In this document: piece after piece, positions 9,418-18,850 of the stretch | Numbering within the stretch: the stretch's first letter is position 1 | Layout: the number at the start of each line of letters is the position of its first letter | NCBI RefSeq assembly: GCF_017254835.1 | Contig: NZ_JAFKCW010000004.1 | Span: 339,266-403,265, forward strand | Length of the DNA: 64,000 bases | Reading direction: 5' to 3' | Source: Algoriphagus aestuariicola | Lineage (GTDB): Bacteria; Bacteroidota; Bacteroidia; Cytophagales; Cyclobacteriaceae | Notes under the pieces: generated by a model | Database searches by the model: none | What the model saw: only the letters and a program-made list of their open reading frames with translations | What the model was told of the DNA's origin: nothing | Translations under genes and position numbers: made by a program

Positions 9418-10539
9418 ATGAAATATTATATGTCCAGAGTCCGATTTCTGCTGTTTTTTCTTGTTTTCCTTAGTCTTGGCGCCAAGGCCCAGGTCTTGGA
9501 GAACTACGATGGCCTTTGGAAGTCCGCGCGCGAGGAATCGTGGCTAGGAAGCAACAACCAAATCGAGCTCAAAGTGGACCTAGTCGATTTTCCCGAGTCA
9601 GAGCTCCAGATCAAGTTGCCTTCAAAATCCACAGTTTTTATTGAGGGCAAATTGTGGAGATTGACAAGTGGAGACACCGTTTTCTTTCGCTCACTCAGAG
9701 AGATTCAAAGCGAGTTTGGTCAGGACACCGTCACTTTTACAGTGGTAAGCCCTAATTTGGGACCGGGTAGGACAAGCATAAAAAAGGTGCTAGGAAGGAG
9801 CAATCTGGACGAAACGGTGCTCCGTTCCGACCAGAGTTCCGTCAGCGGGCGCTTTGTCCCTCAGCCGGTGAAGGATTTTTACTTTACGGCTTTGTTCATC
9901 ATTCTTTTTTTCCTGGCTATTTACAAGTTGGCGTATCCCTATCTCCTAGCGATGATGTTGCAGCCGCTTTCTGTGATCAATGCGGAGGATTTTTCGGACA
10001 GCGGCAACTTGCAGAAGTTTTTCTCATTCGATGTGATATTCTATATCCTGATCGTAGCGATGATGATCTCCCAGGGAGCGGTCAGCAGCTTGGTGGTATT
10101 CAGGAGGGAATGGCTGGATACTTGGATAGGCTTAGACTACTCCTCTCTGCTGGCGATATGGTTGGGAGGGGCTTTTTGCATTTTGGCCCTGACAATTGTC
10201 AAGTTTATCGCGATCAAGCTTATTTCATACCTTTTTGACTTGGGCAAAGCCGAGTTTTCCCATTTCTTTTACTTGCTGAGGCTGATTGTATTTGGAAGTG
10301 CGGTGGTACTTTTGGTTGGGGCATATTTCGTGTCCAACCATTTCTCGGGCCTCGAATCAGCCCTTTCTTTGGTGCTTTCAGGCTTTTTTTGGTTTTACAT
10401 TTTCGGTGTTCTCGGATTGTTCCTGATTATGATGAGTAGGTTGAGTTTTAAGAAATACCATTTATTTACTTACCTTTGCATCGCGGAATTAGTACCTTTT
10501 CTAATCCTTGCGAAATGGATTATGGCTCTAGGACAGTGA
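9418..10539 (+). CDS. DUF4271 membrane protein
   Basis: A 373-residue protein with an N-terminal signal sequence ending at AKAQ and about six hydrophobic segments in the C-terminal two thirds (from FYFTALFIILFFLAIYKLAY onward). The match is to DUF4271, a Bacteroidota family of unknown function often found just before a uroporphyrinogen-III synthase gene, as here. It begins 3 bp after the stop of the Omp85 gene, so the two are probably co-transcribed. A second ATG at 9430 is an equally good start. Confidence 0.78.
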   Translation: MKYYMSRVRFLLFFLVFLSLGAKAQVLENYDGLWKSAREESWLGSNNQIELKVDLVDFPESELQIKLPSKSTVFIEGKLWRLTSGDTVFFRSLREIQSEFGQDTVTFTVVSPNLGPGRTSIKKVLGRSNLDETVLRSDQSSVSGRFVPQPVKDFYFTALFIILFFLAIYKLAYPYLLAMMLQPLSVINAEDFSDSGNLQKFFSFDVIFYILIVAMMISQGAVSSLVVFRREWLDTWIGLDYSSLLAIWLGGAFCILALTIVKFIAIKLISYLFDLGKAEFSHFFYLLRLIVFGSAVVLLVGAYFVSNHFSGLESALSLVLSGFFWFYIFGVLGLFLIMMSRLSFKKYHLFTYLCIAELVPFLILAKWIMALGQ

Positions 10540-10573
10540 CGCAATCGAACTATAATTAAGGAATATAATTAGC

Positions 10574-11347
10574 ATGAGTGCAGCTCCAAAAGATCGCTTT
10601 AAGCCAGTAAAGAGTATCCTAGTTTCCCAGCCCAAGCCTACTGATGCTAATTCTCCCTATCTGCTACTGGCGGAGAAATACAAGCTGAAGATTGATTTCA
10701 GGCAATTCATCAAAGTGGAGCCAGTTCCTCCAAAGGAATTCAGAAAGCAAAAGATCGATATCCTGAAGCATACCGCAATCATTTTTACCAGCCGGAATGC
10801 AATCGATCATTTCTTTGCGATCTGCAAGGAATTTAAGATAGAGATGCCTGCAGAGATGAAGTATTTCTGTATTTCGGACCAAACGGCGCACTATCTCCAA
10901 AAATATATCGTCATCCGTAAGCGTAAGCTGTTTGTAGGGCAAAAGACAGCAGAAGATCTTTTTGACTATTTCAAAAAGCACAAAAACGAAAAATACCTTT
11001 TCCCATGTTCGGATATCCGCAAGGATGACATCCCGGGATACATGGAAAAGCACGGAATAGCGTTTACTGAAGCAATAATCTACCACACGGTAGCGGCGGA
11101 TCTTTCGGACTTGGCTGACGTGAAATATGATATTCTTGCTTTTTTTAGTCCTTCGGGCATTAAGTCCCTCAAAAGCAATTTTCCGGATTTTGTTCAGGGA
11201 AATACCAGAATCGCCGCTTTTGGTCCTACTACAGCAGCAGCGGTGAGGGATATGGGGCTGATTTTGGATATTGAAGCGCCGATGCCCAATGCCCCAAGTA
11301 TGACGGGCGCCTTGGAGCTTTACATCAAAAAGGCCAACAATTTGTAA
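10574..11347 (+). CDS. hemD: Uroporphyrinogen-III synthase
   Basis: A 257-residue protein of the HemD family. Recognisable parts are the opening KSILVSQPKP, the first-domain TAIIFTSRNAIDHF, and the second-domain DILAFFSPSGIKSLKSNF followed by TRIAAFGPTTAAAVRDMGL. It closes hydroxymethylbilane into uroporphyrinogen III in the cytoplasm, the branch point for heme and siroheme. It lies 34 bp after the DUF4271 gene. Its product feeds the CobA and CysG-like enzymes encoded at 53-55 kb. Confidence 0.87.
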   Translation: MSAAPKDRFKPVKSILVSQPKPTDANSPYLLLAEKYKLKIDFRQFIKVEPVPPKEFRKQKIDILKHTAIIFTSRNAIDHFFAICKEFKIEMPAEMKYFCISDQTAHYLQKYIVIRKRKLFVGQKTAEDLFDYFKKHKNEKYLFPCSDIRKDDIPGYMEKHGIAFTEAIIYHTVAADLSDLADVKYDILAFFSPSGIKSLKSNFPDFVQGNTRIAAFGPTTAAAVRDMGLILDIEAPMPNAPSMTGALELYIKKANNL

Positions 11348-11420
11348 AACTTAGAATCATTTGCTGTGGTTTTTCAGTTTAAATTCATACACTAGTTTAA
11401 AATTGAGAGACCTCAGCCAA

Positions 11421-12398
11421 ATGACTACCAAAAGCCGATTGGATTACTTTTTAAAGCTTGGATTTTCGTTGCTTCTGTTTTTGTATGCAGCATATGCCCA
11501 GGCACAGCAAGACGCGCAATTCACCCAATACATGTACAATGGCATGTTCTACAATCCTGCAGTTGCAGGTAAGGAGGGTGGTTATCGTTTTTCGGCACTG
11601 CATAGGTCCCAATGGGCGAATTATACTACCAGCGCGGGTCAGGGGGGCGCGCCGACGACCCAGTTGATCACAGCGGAAGGAAGTCTAGATGCAAAATCAA
11701 TAGGATATGGTCTTTCCATTGTCAATGACCAAATCGGAGCGACAGGCAATTTGGAGGTCAATCTGAAAGGAGCCTATCACAAAAAAATAAAGAGAGGTAC
11801 CCTGAGTGTCGGTGGCTATGTAGGAATGTATTCCAGCTCACTGGATTACGGAGAGCTGGTTGTTGTAAATCCGGAGCCTAATTTGCCGCAATCGGGAAAA
11901 GAAAGTCAGATTGCGCTGGATTTTGGAGCGGGAATATTCTATGACAGGAGCAATTATTACGTAGGCATAAGTTCCAAACATTTGAATCAGCCTACTTTTG
12001 ACTTTGGGGATGCCACCTATGCCAATCAACTGAAGAACCATTCCTATTTCTTGTTTGGCTATAGGGTACGTCCAATCGGACAATTGAGAATTGAGCCCAG
12101 TCTCCTTATAAAAACGGTTTCTTTCAATAATTTTTCCTACGATGTAAGCGTTATGGCAACACATCAAAATAAGATTAACGGAGGGATAGCTTACCGTGGT
12201 GAAGAGTCGCTTTCGTTGATAATTGGTTACAGCCTTTTGAGGGATAACTCCTTGAAATTGGGCTATGCATTTGATATTGTGACGGGTGGGTTGGAGGCGA
12301 AGTCGCCTACCAGCCATGAATTGATGCTGAGATATGCGCTTCCCACCTCAAGTAGGGTGGTAGAGCGGGTGATCCAAAGGACTCCGCGATTCCGATAA
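11421..12398 (+). CDS. PorP/SprF family type IX secretion membrane protein
   Basis: A 325-residue protein from the ATG at 11421, which places the signal peptide (LGFSLLLFLYAAYAQAQ) at the start. The mature N-terminus QDAQFTQYMYNGMFYNPAVAG is the signature of PorP/SprF proteins, beta-barrels of the outer membrane linked to type IX secretion and adhesin export. It directly precedes gldKLMN, the usual genomic place for this family. Bacteroidota often carry many paralogs, so the specific partner is uncertain. Confidence 0.9.
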   Translation: MTTKSRLDYFLKLGFSLLLFLYAAYAQAQQDAQFTQYMYNGMFYNPAVAGKEGGYRFSALHRSQWANYTTSAGQGGAPTTQLITAEGSLDAKSIGYGLSIVNDQIGATGNLEVNLKGAYHKKIKRGTLSVGGYVGMYSSSLDYGELVVVNPEPNLPQSGKESQIALDFGAGIFYDRSNYYVGISSKHLNQPTFDFGDATYANQLKNHSYFLFGYRVRPIGQLRIEPSLLIKTVSFNNFSYDVSVMATHQNKINGGIAYRGEESLSLIIGYSLLRDNSLKLGYAFDIVTGGLEAKSPTSHELMLRYALPTSSRVVERVIQRTPRFR

Positions 12399-12477
12399 TA
12401 ATCCTTTGAACCAGACTGTCTAGCAAGCCGCGAGGCGCTTCCTTTGGTTTACAATCTGGGTTAAAATTGGCAGGTTA

Positions 12478-12510
12478 TTTGCATTATTGGGCCTAATTCC
12501 TCTAAATTTC
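12478..12510 (+). promoter_or_regulatory. Candidate Bacteroidota promoter for gldKLMN
   Basis: TTTG at 12478-12481 and TAAATTTC at 12503-12510 match the Bacteroidota sigma consensus (TTTG, 17-23 bp, TAnnTTTG) with a 21-bp spacer and one mismatch in the -7 box. It lies about 58 bp upstream of the chosen gldK start, in the only sizeable gap between the PorP gene and gldK. Transcription was not tested. Confidence 0.35.
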
Positions 12511-12567
12511 GGCGAATCAAGTAGGTTTAGATTAGGCAAAAAATTGATGATTTCAAAAACGCCATTT

Positions 12568-13662
12568 ATGTATAGAAAAATGAAACTCCGCTTAATGCCT
12601 GTTACATTGGGCTTGGCCATAGCGACTCTTTTACCTGGTTGCGGGCTTTTTAATAAGAAGGGTTCGGCGAGTGATAAGGCCAACAGACGTGGCGAAGTGA
12701 CCGGAGTTCCTAAGCGTGCAAGCTGGCAACAAAACCTACCTATTGATATGGTTCCTGTCAAAGCGGGGACATTCTGGATGGGACAGTCCGACGAAGATAT
12801 TGCCTATACACAATCGGCGATGAACAAGCAGATCACGATATCTGAATTTTTTATGGACAAATACGAAGTGTCCAATAACAAATACAGACAGTTTTTGGAG
12901 GCGGTGAAAAATGGCGAACTGGCGACAGGTACTCCGACTACGCTAAAAGATCCTCCTACTTTGAACTATGATGAGCTGAGACCAGATACAACAGTATGGT
13001 CAACCAGTTTTTCCTACCACTATGGAGATCCTCTGATGGAGTTTTATTTTGACCACCCTGCATTCGACAACTATCCAGTCGTTGGCATTTCTTGGGATCA
13101 GGCACAGAAATATTGTGAGTGGAGGACCTATCACCTCAGAGCAAACGACGAATCTGATTTTGATGCACCTTCATTCAGGTTGCCATCAGAGGCGGAGTGG
13201 GAATACGCTGCCAAAGGAGGAAAGGATGTTGCCAAGTATCCTTGGGGCGGTCCGTACTTGAAAAACAAAAGAGGCTGCCTGATGGCGAACTTCAAGCCTG
13301 GTAGAGGAAACTACATAGACGACGGATTTGCATACACGGCACCGGTTGATGTCTTTGCACCAAACGGTTTTGGGCTCTACAACATGTCCGGAAACGTAGC
13401 GGAATGGGTATTGGATGCATATAAAGCCACATCCAGAGTGGATACTTGGGATTTGGATCCAGTGTATGACGATCCAAATGAGCCAAGAAAGATCGTAAGA
13501 GGAGGAAGCTGGAAGGATATCGCACATTATCTAGAGACATCCACCAGAACTTATGAATATCAGGATGTCACCCAAGCCCACATTGGATTCCGTGCGGCAA
13601 TGACCTTTATGGGAAGATCAGGATCAATGGACGTGAAATCCAGCAAAAGGACAAAAAGATAA
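12568..13662 (+). CDS. gldK: Gliding motility / T9SS lipoprotein GldK
   Basis: A 364-residue lipoprotein with lipobox LLPGC soon after the chosen ATG (12568). The mature part is an FGE-sulfatase (SUMF1-like) domain: MVPVKAGTFWMGQSDED, then VVGISWDQAQKYCEWR, RLPSEAEWEYAAKGG, NVAEWVLDAY and the closing HIGFRAAM. GldK (PorK) forms the periplasmic outer-membrane-associated ring of the type IX secretion machine with GldN (PorN). An upstream TTG at 12487 would destroy the signal peptide; another ATG at 12580 is possible. Confidence 0.93.
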   Translation: MYRKMKLRLMPVTLGLAIATLLPGCGLFNKKGSASDKANRRGEVTGVPKRASWQQNLPIDMVPVKAGTFWMGQSDEDIAYTQSAMNKQITISEFFMDKYEVSNNKYRQFLEAVKNGELATGTPTTLKDPPTLNYDELRPDTTVWSTSFSYHYGDPLMEFYFDHPAFDNYPVVGISWDQAQKYCEWRTYHLRANDESDFDAPSFRLPSEAEWEYAAKGGKDVAKYPWGGPYLKNKRGCLMANFKPGRGNYIDDGFAYTAPVDVFAPNGFGLYNMSGNVAEWVLDAYKATSRVDTWDLDPVYDDPNEPRKIVRGGSWKDIAHYLETSTRTYEYQDVTQAHIGFRAAMTFMGRSGSMDVKSSKRTKR

Positions 13663-13707
13663 CCCACCCAAAAACAACAAAACTCAACCTTAATACACAA
13701 ATTCCAA

Positions 13708-14490
13708 ATGGCTAGCAACAGCAATTCCTTTAAAGCTAAGTTTTACAGCAACATTATGCCAAAGATTTATGGTATTGGTGCTGCTGTCGTAATCCTCGGT
13801 GCAATGTTTAAAATCCTCGATTGGCAATTTGCCAACGTTATGATCGGGGTTGGTTTGACCACAGAGGCGATTATCTTTTTCCTTTCTTCATTTGAGCCGA
13901 GACAGGAAGAAATGGATTGGAGTAAAATTTACCCGGAGCTAGCCGACAATGCTCCTAAGAAATCCAAAGGTGATGATGTGTCCGCCAAATTGGATGAAAT
14001 GCTTTCCAAGGCAAAGATTGGCCCTGAGTTGATCGACAGTTTGGGTAAAGGAATGCAAAATCTGGCCACTTCCGCCCAGAATATGGGCAACTTGTCTGAT
14101 GCAGCCCTCGCAACTAACGAATACGCTACTAACGTAAAGTCTGCCGCAAAGACTCTAGTGGACATGAATGCATCTTATGGCAAAACTGCCGCCGCTCTGA
14201 CTGAGATGTCAGCGGCTTCTCAAGATGCAAAAGCTTACCACACCCAAGTGGTGAATGTGACCAAGAACCTCACCGCTTTGAATGCTGTCTATGAGATGGA
14301 GCTTCAAGATGCCAACAGCCACGTGAAAACCCTCAACAAATTCTACAGCAACATGTCTGCAGCAATGCAGGGACTTTCCGAAGCAGGAAAGGAAACTGAA
14401 GCGTTTAAGAATGAATTGGCTAAGCTGAACCAAAACGTAAGCTCACTCAACAAAATCTATGGTGGAATGCTTTCCGCTATGAAAGGTTAA
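13708..14490 (+). CDS. gldL: T9SS motor protein GldL
   Basis: A 260-residue protein with two transmembrane helices near the N-terminus (GIGAAVVILGAMFKILDW and the segment after it, ending in TTEAIIFFLSSFEP). A long cytoplasmic part predicted to be coiled coil follows. The acidic residue in the second helix (TEAII) matches the position proposed to take part in proton flow in GldL/PorL. GldL and GldM form the proton-driven inner-membrane motor that powers gliding and T9SS export. It lies 45 bp after gldK and 37 bp before gldM. Confidence 0.93.
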   Translation: MASNSNSFKAKFYSNIMPKIYGIGAAVVILGAMFKILDWQFANVMIGVGLTTEAIIFFLSSFEPRQEEMDWSKIYPELADNAPKKSKGDDVSAKLDEMLSKAKIGPELIDSLGKGMQNLATSAQNMGNLSDAALATNEYATNVKSAAKTLVDMNASYGKTAAALTEMSAASQDAKAYHTQVVNVTKNLTALNAVYEMELQDANSHVKTLNKFYSNMSAAMQGLSEAGKETEAFKNELAKLNQNVSSLNKIYGGMLSAMKG

Positions 14491-14527
14491 TCTATCCTAA
14501 TCATCTAAAGAACCGAAAGCTAGAAAG

Positions 14528-16126
14528 ATGGCAGGAGCAAAAGAAACACCTAGACAGAGGATGATCGGGATGATGTATCTGGTATTGACGGCCCTTTTGG
14601 CCCTCCAGGTAAGTAATCAGATCCTCCAGAAGTTCGTCCTCATCAATGATGGGATGGAACGTACTTCAAGAAATTTTATCTCAAAGAACCAGTCCACCGT
14701 CAACTCGATAAAGGCAACCGTAGAGGAGCAGGGTAATAACCCTAGAGACGTGCCCAAAGTAGGTGCCTCGGAGCAGGTAAGAGCGGCAACGTCCGAAGTC
14801 TATACCTACCTCGAAGAGTTGAAGCAGGAATTGATTGAAACTTCAAATGCGAAGAACGATGAGGGGAATTTTGTCAACTCAGCGTTGAAGAACACGGAGA
14901 TCACCGGTAACATGTTTGCCAATGCAGGCAAGGGCGAAGAATTAAAGGCGAAACTTAATGCCTATCCGGCGCAGATTTCCGAGATCCTGAACGGAGTTGG
15001 AATCACTGGCGTGACCTTCAAGCCTATCGCTTTGGACGCCAAAGACATTGAAATCTTTGCCAATGACCGAGATGTTAGAGGCAAGAGCTTTGTGAATTTG
15101 AACTTCGTAAAGTCTCCCGTAGGTGCGGTGATGACTTTGCTTACGCAGTTCCAAAACGAAGTATTGAACATCGAAAGTGAGTCACTCGCGCAGATTGCGA
15201 GCACTTTGGGATCATTCTACTTCAAGGCGGATATATTGGAAGGCAAGATTGCGGCAGTCTCCAACGTGGTGGCAGCGGGTACTAAATTCCAAGGCGATAT
15301 GTTTATTGCGTCAGCGTCTTCGTCAGCTGCTCCTACCATGACTTTGGGTGGGCGATCAGTGCCAGTGGAGAATGGATTTGGTAAGGTTGAATTTACCGTT
15401 CCTCCTGCATCGAACTATGACGACAAAGGACTTTCACGACAGTTGCTTACTGGACAGATTGTGACCAATGTCGGAGGGGAAGACCAAGTGATCCCTGTGG
15501 AATATGAATACTTCGTTGCTCAGCCGGTGATTAAAGTTTCTTCTGAAGTGGTGCAGCAGCTTTACGCAGACTGTGCTAACGAGCTTTTGATCGAGGTTCC
15601 GGCGTTGGGAAACACTTATTCTCCTGAGTTTGCCATCAACAATGGTCAATCCATCAAAGGTAGCAAGCCAGGTCAAGTGACCATCATTCCTGGAGCTTCT
15701 GGCAAAGTGAATATCGGCGTAAGCAGCGGTGGAAATAAAATTGGCGATGTGGCGTTTGATATTAAGCCGGTTCCTGCTCCGACGATCAAAGTCGTAGGGG
15801 GTAATGGCAGCGAAATCGACATGAGCCAGGCGCAGGCACTTAATACCCTAAACAGTATGAAAGTGGTCGCCGTGCCAGAGCCGACTTTCGCACGTACCAT
15901 GGCGAAGGATTCCAACTTTGAGGTAACCGGCGGTGAGCTAGTGTTGTTGAGAAGTGAGGTGCCTCGCCAGACTGTCCCAATCGGAGGAAGCATGCGTTCC
16001 CTCTTGGAAAGTGCCAGGCCGGGGGATGATATCGTGGTGAGAGTGACCCAAGTGACCAGAACCAACTTCAGAGGTAATAAAATCAACTCTGAATTGAGAG
16101 AAATCAAACGTATTGCAGTTAAATAA
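14528..16126 (+). CDS. gldM: T9SS motor protein GldM
   Basis: A 532-residue protein with the characteristic start AGAKETPRQRMIGMMYLVLT, where one transmembrane helix begins. A long periplasmic part of several domains follows, with GldM-type text such as FYFKADILEGKI and a C-terminal beta domain. GldM (PorM) spans the periplasm, couples the GldL motor to the GldK/GldN ring, and forms a homodimer. It is the third gene of gldKLMN, 25 bp before gldN. No frame disruption was seen. Confidence 0.95.
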   Translation: MAGAKETPRQRMIGMMYLVLTALLALQVSNQILQKFVLINDGMERTSRNFISKNQSTVNSIKATVEEQGNNPRDVPKVGASEQVRAATSEVYTYLEELKQELIETSNAKNDEGNFVNSALKNTEITGNMFANAGKGEELKAKLNAYPAQISEILNGVGITGVTFKPIALDAKDIEIFANDRDVRGKSFVNLNFVKSPVGAVMTLLTQFQNEVLNIESESLAQIASTLGSFYFKADILEGKIAAVSNVVAAGTKFQGDMFIASASSSAAPTMTLGGRSVPVENGFGKVEFTVPPASNYDDKGLSRQLLTGQIVTNVGGEDQVIPVEYEYFVAQPVIKVSSEVVQQLYADCANELLIEVPALGNTYSPEFAINNGQSIKGSKPGQVTIIPGASGKVNIGVSSGGNKIGDVAFDIKPVPAPTIKVVGGNGSEIDMSQAQALNTLNSMKVVAVPEPTFARTMAKDSNFEVTGGELVLLRSEVPRQTVPIGGSMRSLLESARPGDDIVVRVTQVTRTNFRGNKINSELREIKRIAVK

Positions 16127-16151
16127 GCGATACGAGTAAATCAAAAATATT

Positions 16152-16967
16152 ATGAAAAGATTTGTGCAACACATCTTCTTGGCTCTTTTGCTAGCCGCCG
16201 GACTGGTTCCGCTTAGCGGCAATGCGCAGGTGGCCACAAGTGTCAATCCTTCTGGTTATGGAGATCGACAATTTTCGATGGATACGGTCTATTCTGCGAA
16301 GAGGATCCGGGATGATGACAAGATGTATCAAATCTCTGTATGGAGAAGGATTGACTTGAGGGAAAAATACAATCTTTCGCTCTATGGCTCTGGTGACAAT
16401 AAGGCTAACGGGATAGTAAACCATATCTATAAGGCCGTGGTAGATGAAAATGCCCTCGAGGTATTTGCGGATGCGGAATTCACTGAGCCGCTTTCAATCG
16501 CTGAGTTCCAAGACAACTTCTGGATTTCCGCCAATGGGGATTCGATTTTCTCCAAGCAGCTTTACTATCTGGATTTCAAAGAGGATTTTGTCTTTGACAG
16601 ACATCACTCTGATATGGTGTTTGACATAAAGTACATCGAGTTGGTGATGCCTTCACAGACAAATGCAAATGCAGGTCAAAAATCCATCGCATTTATTCGC
16701 TACAAGGATTTTGTGAACTACTTCAAAAATCATCCGACTGCCAGATGGATCAACTTTCAGAATATATCAAAAAGTCTGACTTACGACGAAGCATTTGAGT
16801 CAAGGTTATTCAGATCTGTGGTTCGGAGGTTTACCAATCCGGATGATGCTCTGATTGCCGACTTGGTCTCCACAGATCACCCAAGTCCGGAGATGCAGGC
16901 CTATCTCGATGCGCTTGCCTTTGAATACAAGCTATTGGAATTTGAAAACTCCCTTTGGGAGTGGTAA
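16152..16967 (+). CDS. gldN: T9SS ring protein GldN
   Basis: A 271-residue secreted protein with signal peptide FLALLLAAGLVPLSGNAQ. The body carries GldN/PorN features, including MYQISVWRRIDLREKYN and DIKYIELVMPS. GldN assembles with GldK into the periplasmic T9SS ring. It is the last gene of the operon, and a strong hairpin terminator follows its stop. Length and order match the family. Confidence 0.93.
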   Translation: MKRFVQHIFLALLLAAGLVPLSGNAQVATSVNPSGYGDRQFSMDTVYSAKRIRDDDKMYQISVWRRIDLREKYNLSLYGSGDNKANGIVNHIYKAVVDENALEVFADAEFTEPLSIAEFQDNFWISANGDSIFSKQLYYLDFKEDFVFDRHHSDMVFDIKYIELVMPSQTNANAGQKSIAFIRYKDFVNYFKNHPTARWINFQNISKSLTYDEAFESRLFRSVVRRFTNPDDALIADLVSTDHPSPEMQAYLDALAFEYKLLEFENSLWEW

Positions 16968-16971
16968 TAGG

Positions 16972-16995
16972 AAAGGGGCTTAGGCCCCTTTTTCT
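16972..16995. terminator. Bidirectional terminator between gldN and uvrC
   Basis: AAAGGGGC (16972-16979), loop TTAG, GCCCCTTT (16984-16991), then a T-rich run. It is followed by T-tracts on the plus strand, and the uvrC stop codon lies inside it at 16980-16982. It can end both convergent transcripts. Confidence 0.8.
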
Positions 16996-18785
16996 TTTTC
17001 CATCCATTCTAGTAAGGACTTTGCCCGGCTGTTACCCACTACTTCCGCCAGTTCGGCTTCGCTTGCTGTTTTGATTTTTTTGACAGACTTGAAGTGCTTC
17101 AGCAGTTTGTCCGCGGTGTTCTCCCCAATACCCGGAATCCCGGTAAGCTGGGTCCCAAAGGCATTTTTGCTTCGGACCTTTCGATGAAAAGTAATTGCGA
17201 AGCGGTGCGCCTCGTCTCTGATGCGTTGAAGAAGCTTGAGGCTTTCTGATTTTTTGTCGATGTGAATGGGGTAGGAATCTCCCGGAAAATAGATTTCTTC
17301 AAGCCGTTTTGCGATCCCGATGATTGGCATTTTGCCGTAGATTCCCAATTCCTGCAAAGCCTCAACGGCGGAGGAAAGCTGCCCCTTACCTCCGTCGATC
17401 ACGACGAGTTTTGGAAAAGGCTTCTCCTCTTCCATCGATCTCTTGTAACGACGGGTGACGATTTCTTTCATGCTTGCAAAATCGTTTGGCCCTTCTACAG
17501 TCTTGATGTGGAAATGTCGATATTCTTTCACGGCAGGTTTCCCTCCCAAGAAGCAAACCATACTGGCAACCGGGCTAGTGCCTTGGATGTTAGAATTGTC
17601 GAAACATTCTATGTGGTCTGGTATCTCAGGAAGGCTTAGATCTTGCTGAAGCTGTCGAATGACGCGATCCTTTTTGTCCTTGTTGAGGCCTTGCAGCAGG
17701 GCTTTTTCTTTTTTGTAGTAGAGGGCGTTTTTTAGCGAGAGTTCTATGAGCTTCTTTTTGTCTCCGATTTTCGGAACGGTCAGGTTGAGTCCCTCAATGG
17801 GGTTTTCGAGTTCTATGTTAATCAACACCTCCTCTGCGTCTGTTTGAAATTGGTCTTGGAGGCGGACTAATGCAGTCAGTAGCAACTCGTCGTCGCTTTC
17901 GTCAAGGCGCTTTTTTAACTCCACGTTTTTTGAGGTGATCATCGCCCCATTTTTGACCCGCATGTAGTTGACGTAGGCGTATTTTTCATCTGATACCAGA
18001 GTACACACGTCAAGGTTTTGGATACTCGGACTGGTGATTAGGGACTTGGACTGGTATTTTTCGAGAAGGTCCAGTTTTTCCTTCATCTTTTGCGCCTTCT
18101 CAAACTCAAGATTTTCGGCATGGGCCTGCATTTCTTGTTTAAAATAGGTTTTTGCAATGCCTAGGTTTCCTTTGAGAATGTGCTTGGCTTGTTCCAAGTC
18201 CTTAAGGTAAGCCGATTCATTTTGGAGCCCGACACAAGGACCTTGACAGTTGCCGATGTGGTATTCCAAACAGACTTTGTATTTGCCTTCAGCGATCTTG
18301 TAGGGAGAAAGGTCAAGCTTGCAGGTGCGGATGGTAAAAAGTTCTCGGATCAAATCCAGGACATTGTTCATTGCCTTTACACTGGCAAATGGGCCAAAAT
18401 AGGTTCCCCGCTTCGGGATTAGTTTTCTAGTCTGGAAGATGCGGGGAAAATTCTCTTTTGTAATCAGTAGGTAGGGGTAAGTTTTGTCGTCCCGTAGCAG
18501 GATGTTGTAGCGGGGTTGGACTTTCTTGATCAGGTTGTTTTCCAAAAGAAGCGCATCCAGTTCACTGTCCACCAAGGTGATTTCGATCCGCCGGATTTCT
18601 TTCACCATCCTACGTGTCTTGAGATTTACTCCTGTGTTTTTGTTGAAGTAGCTACTTACCCTTTTTTTCAGGCTTTTTGCTTTGCCTACATAGATCAACT
18701 CATTTTCTTCATTGAAATATTTATAGACTCCAGGATGGTCTGGGAGAAGAAGATGGTTTTCGGGTGAAAATGAAGACGACTGCAT
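16980..18785 (-). CDS. uvrC: Excinuclease ABC subunit C (UvrC)
   Basis: A 601-residue protein of normal UvrC length. The GIY-YIG nuclease domain is at the N-terminus (DHPGVYKYFNEENELIYVGKA). A UVR motif lies near residues 205-240 (FEKAQKMKEKLDLLEKYQSK). The RNase H-like domain contains ECFDNSNIQGTSPVASMVCF, and helix-hairpin-helix motifs close the chain (LTGIPGIGENTADKLL). UvrC makes both incisions in nucleotide excision repair. It is convergent with gldN and shares its terminator. Confidence 0.96.
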   Translation of the reverse strand: MQSSSFSPENHLLLPDHPGVYKYFNEENELIYVGKAKSLKKRVSSYFNKNTGVNLKTRRMVKEIRRIEITLVDSELDALLLENNLIKKVQPRYNILLRDDKTYPYLLITKENFPRIFQTRKLIPKRGTYFGPFASVKAMNNVLDLIRELFTIRTCKLDLSPYKIAEGKYKVCLEYHIGNCQGPCVGLQNESAYLKDLEQAKHILKGNLGIAKTYFKQEMQAHAENLEFEKAQKMKEKLDLLEKYQSKSLITSPSIQNLDVCTLVSDEKYAYVNYMRVKNGAMITSKNVELKKRLDESDDELLLTALVRLQDQFQTDAEEVLINIELENPIEGLNLTVPKIGDKKKLIELSLKNALYYKKEKALLQGLNKDKKDRVIRQLQQDLSLPEIPDHIECFDNSNIQGTSPVASMVCFLGGKPAVKEYRHFHIKTVEGPNDFASMKEIVTRRYKRSMEEEKPFPKLVVIDGGKGQLSSAVEALQELGIYGKMPIIGIAKRLEEIYFPGDSYPIHIDKKSESLKLLQRIRDEAHRFAITFHRKVRSKNAFGTQLTGIPGIGENTADKLLKHFKSVKKIKTASEAELAEVVGNSRAKSLLEWMEKEKGA

Positions 18786-18795
18786 GGCTTAAAAT

Positions 18796-18827
18796 TAAAA
18801 AAACAGCCCGTGAAACAGGCTGTTTTA
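18796..18827 (-). terminator. Terminator downstream of the class A PBP gene
   Basis: AAACAGCC (18801-18808) pairs with GGCTGTTT (18818-18825). On the minus strand the hairpin is followed by a run of T (complement of the A-run at 18797-18803). It lies between the end of the PBP gene and the start of uvrC. Confidence 0.7.
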
Positions 18828-18850
18828 TGTGGAGATAACTTATTCTGGTT

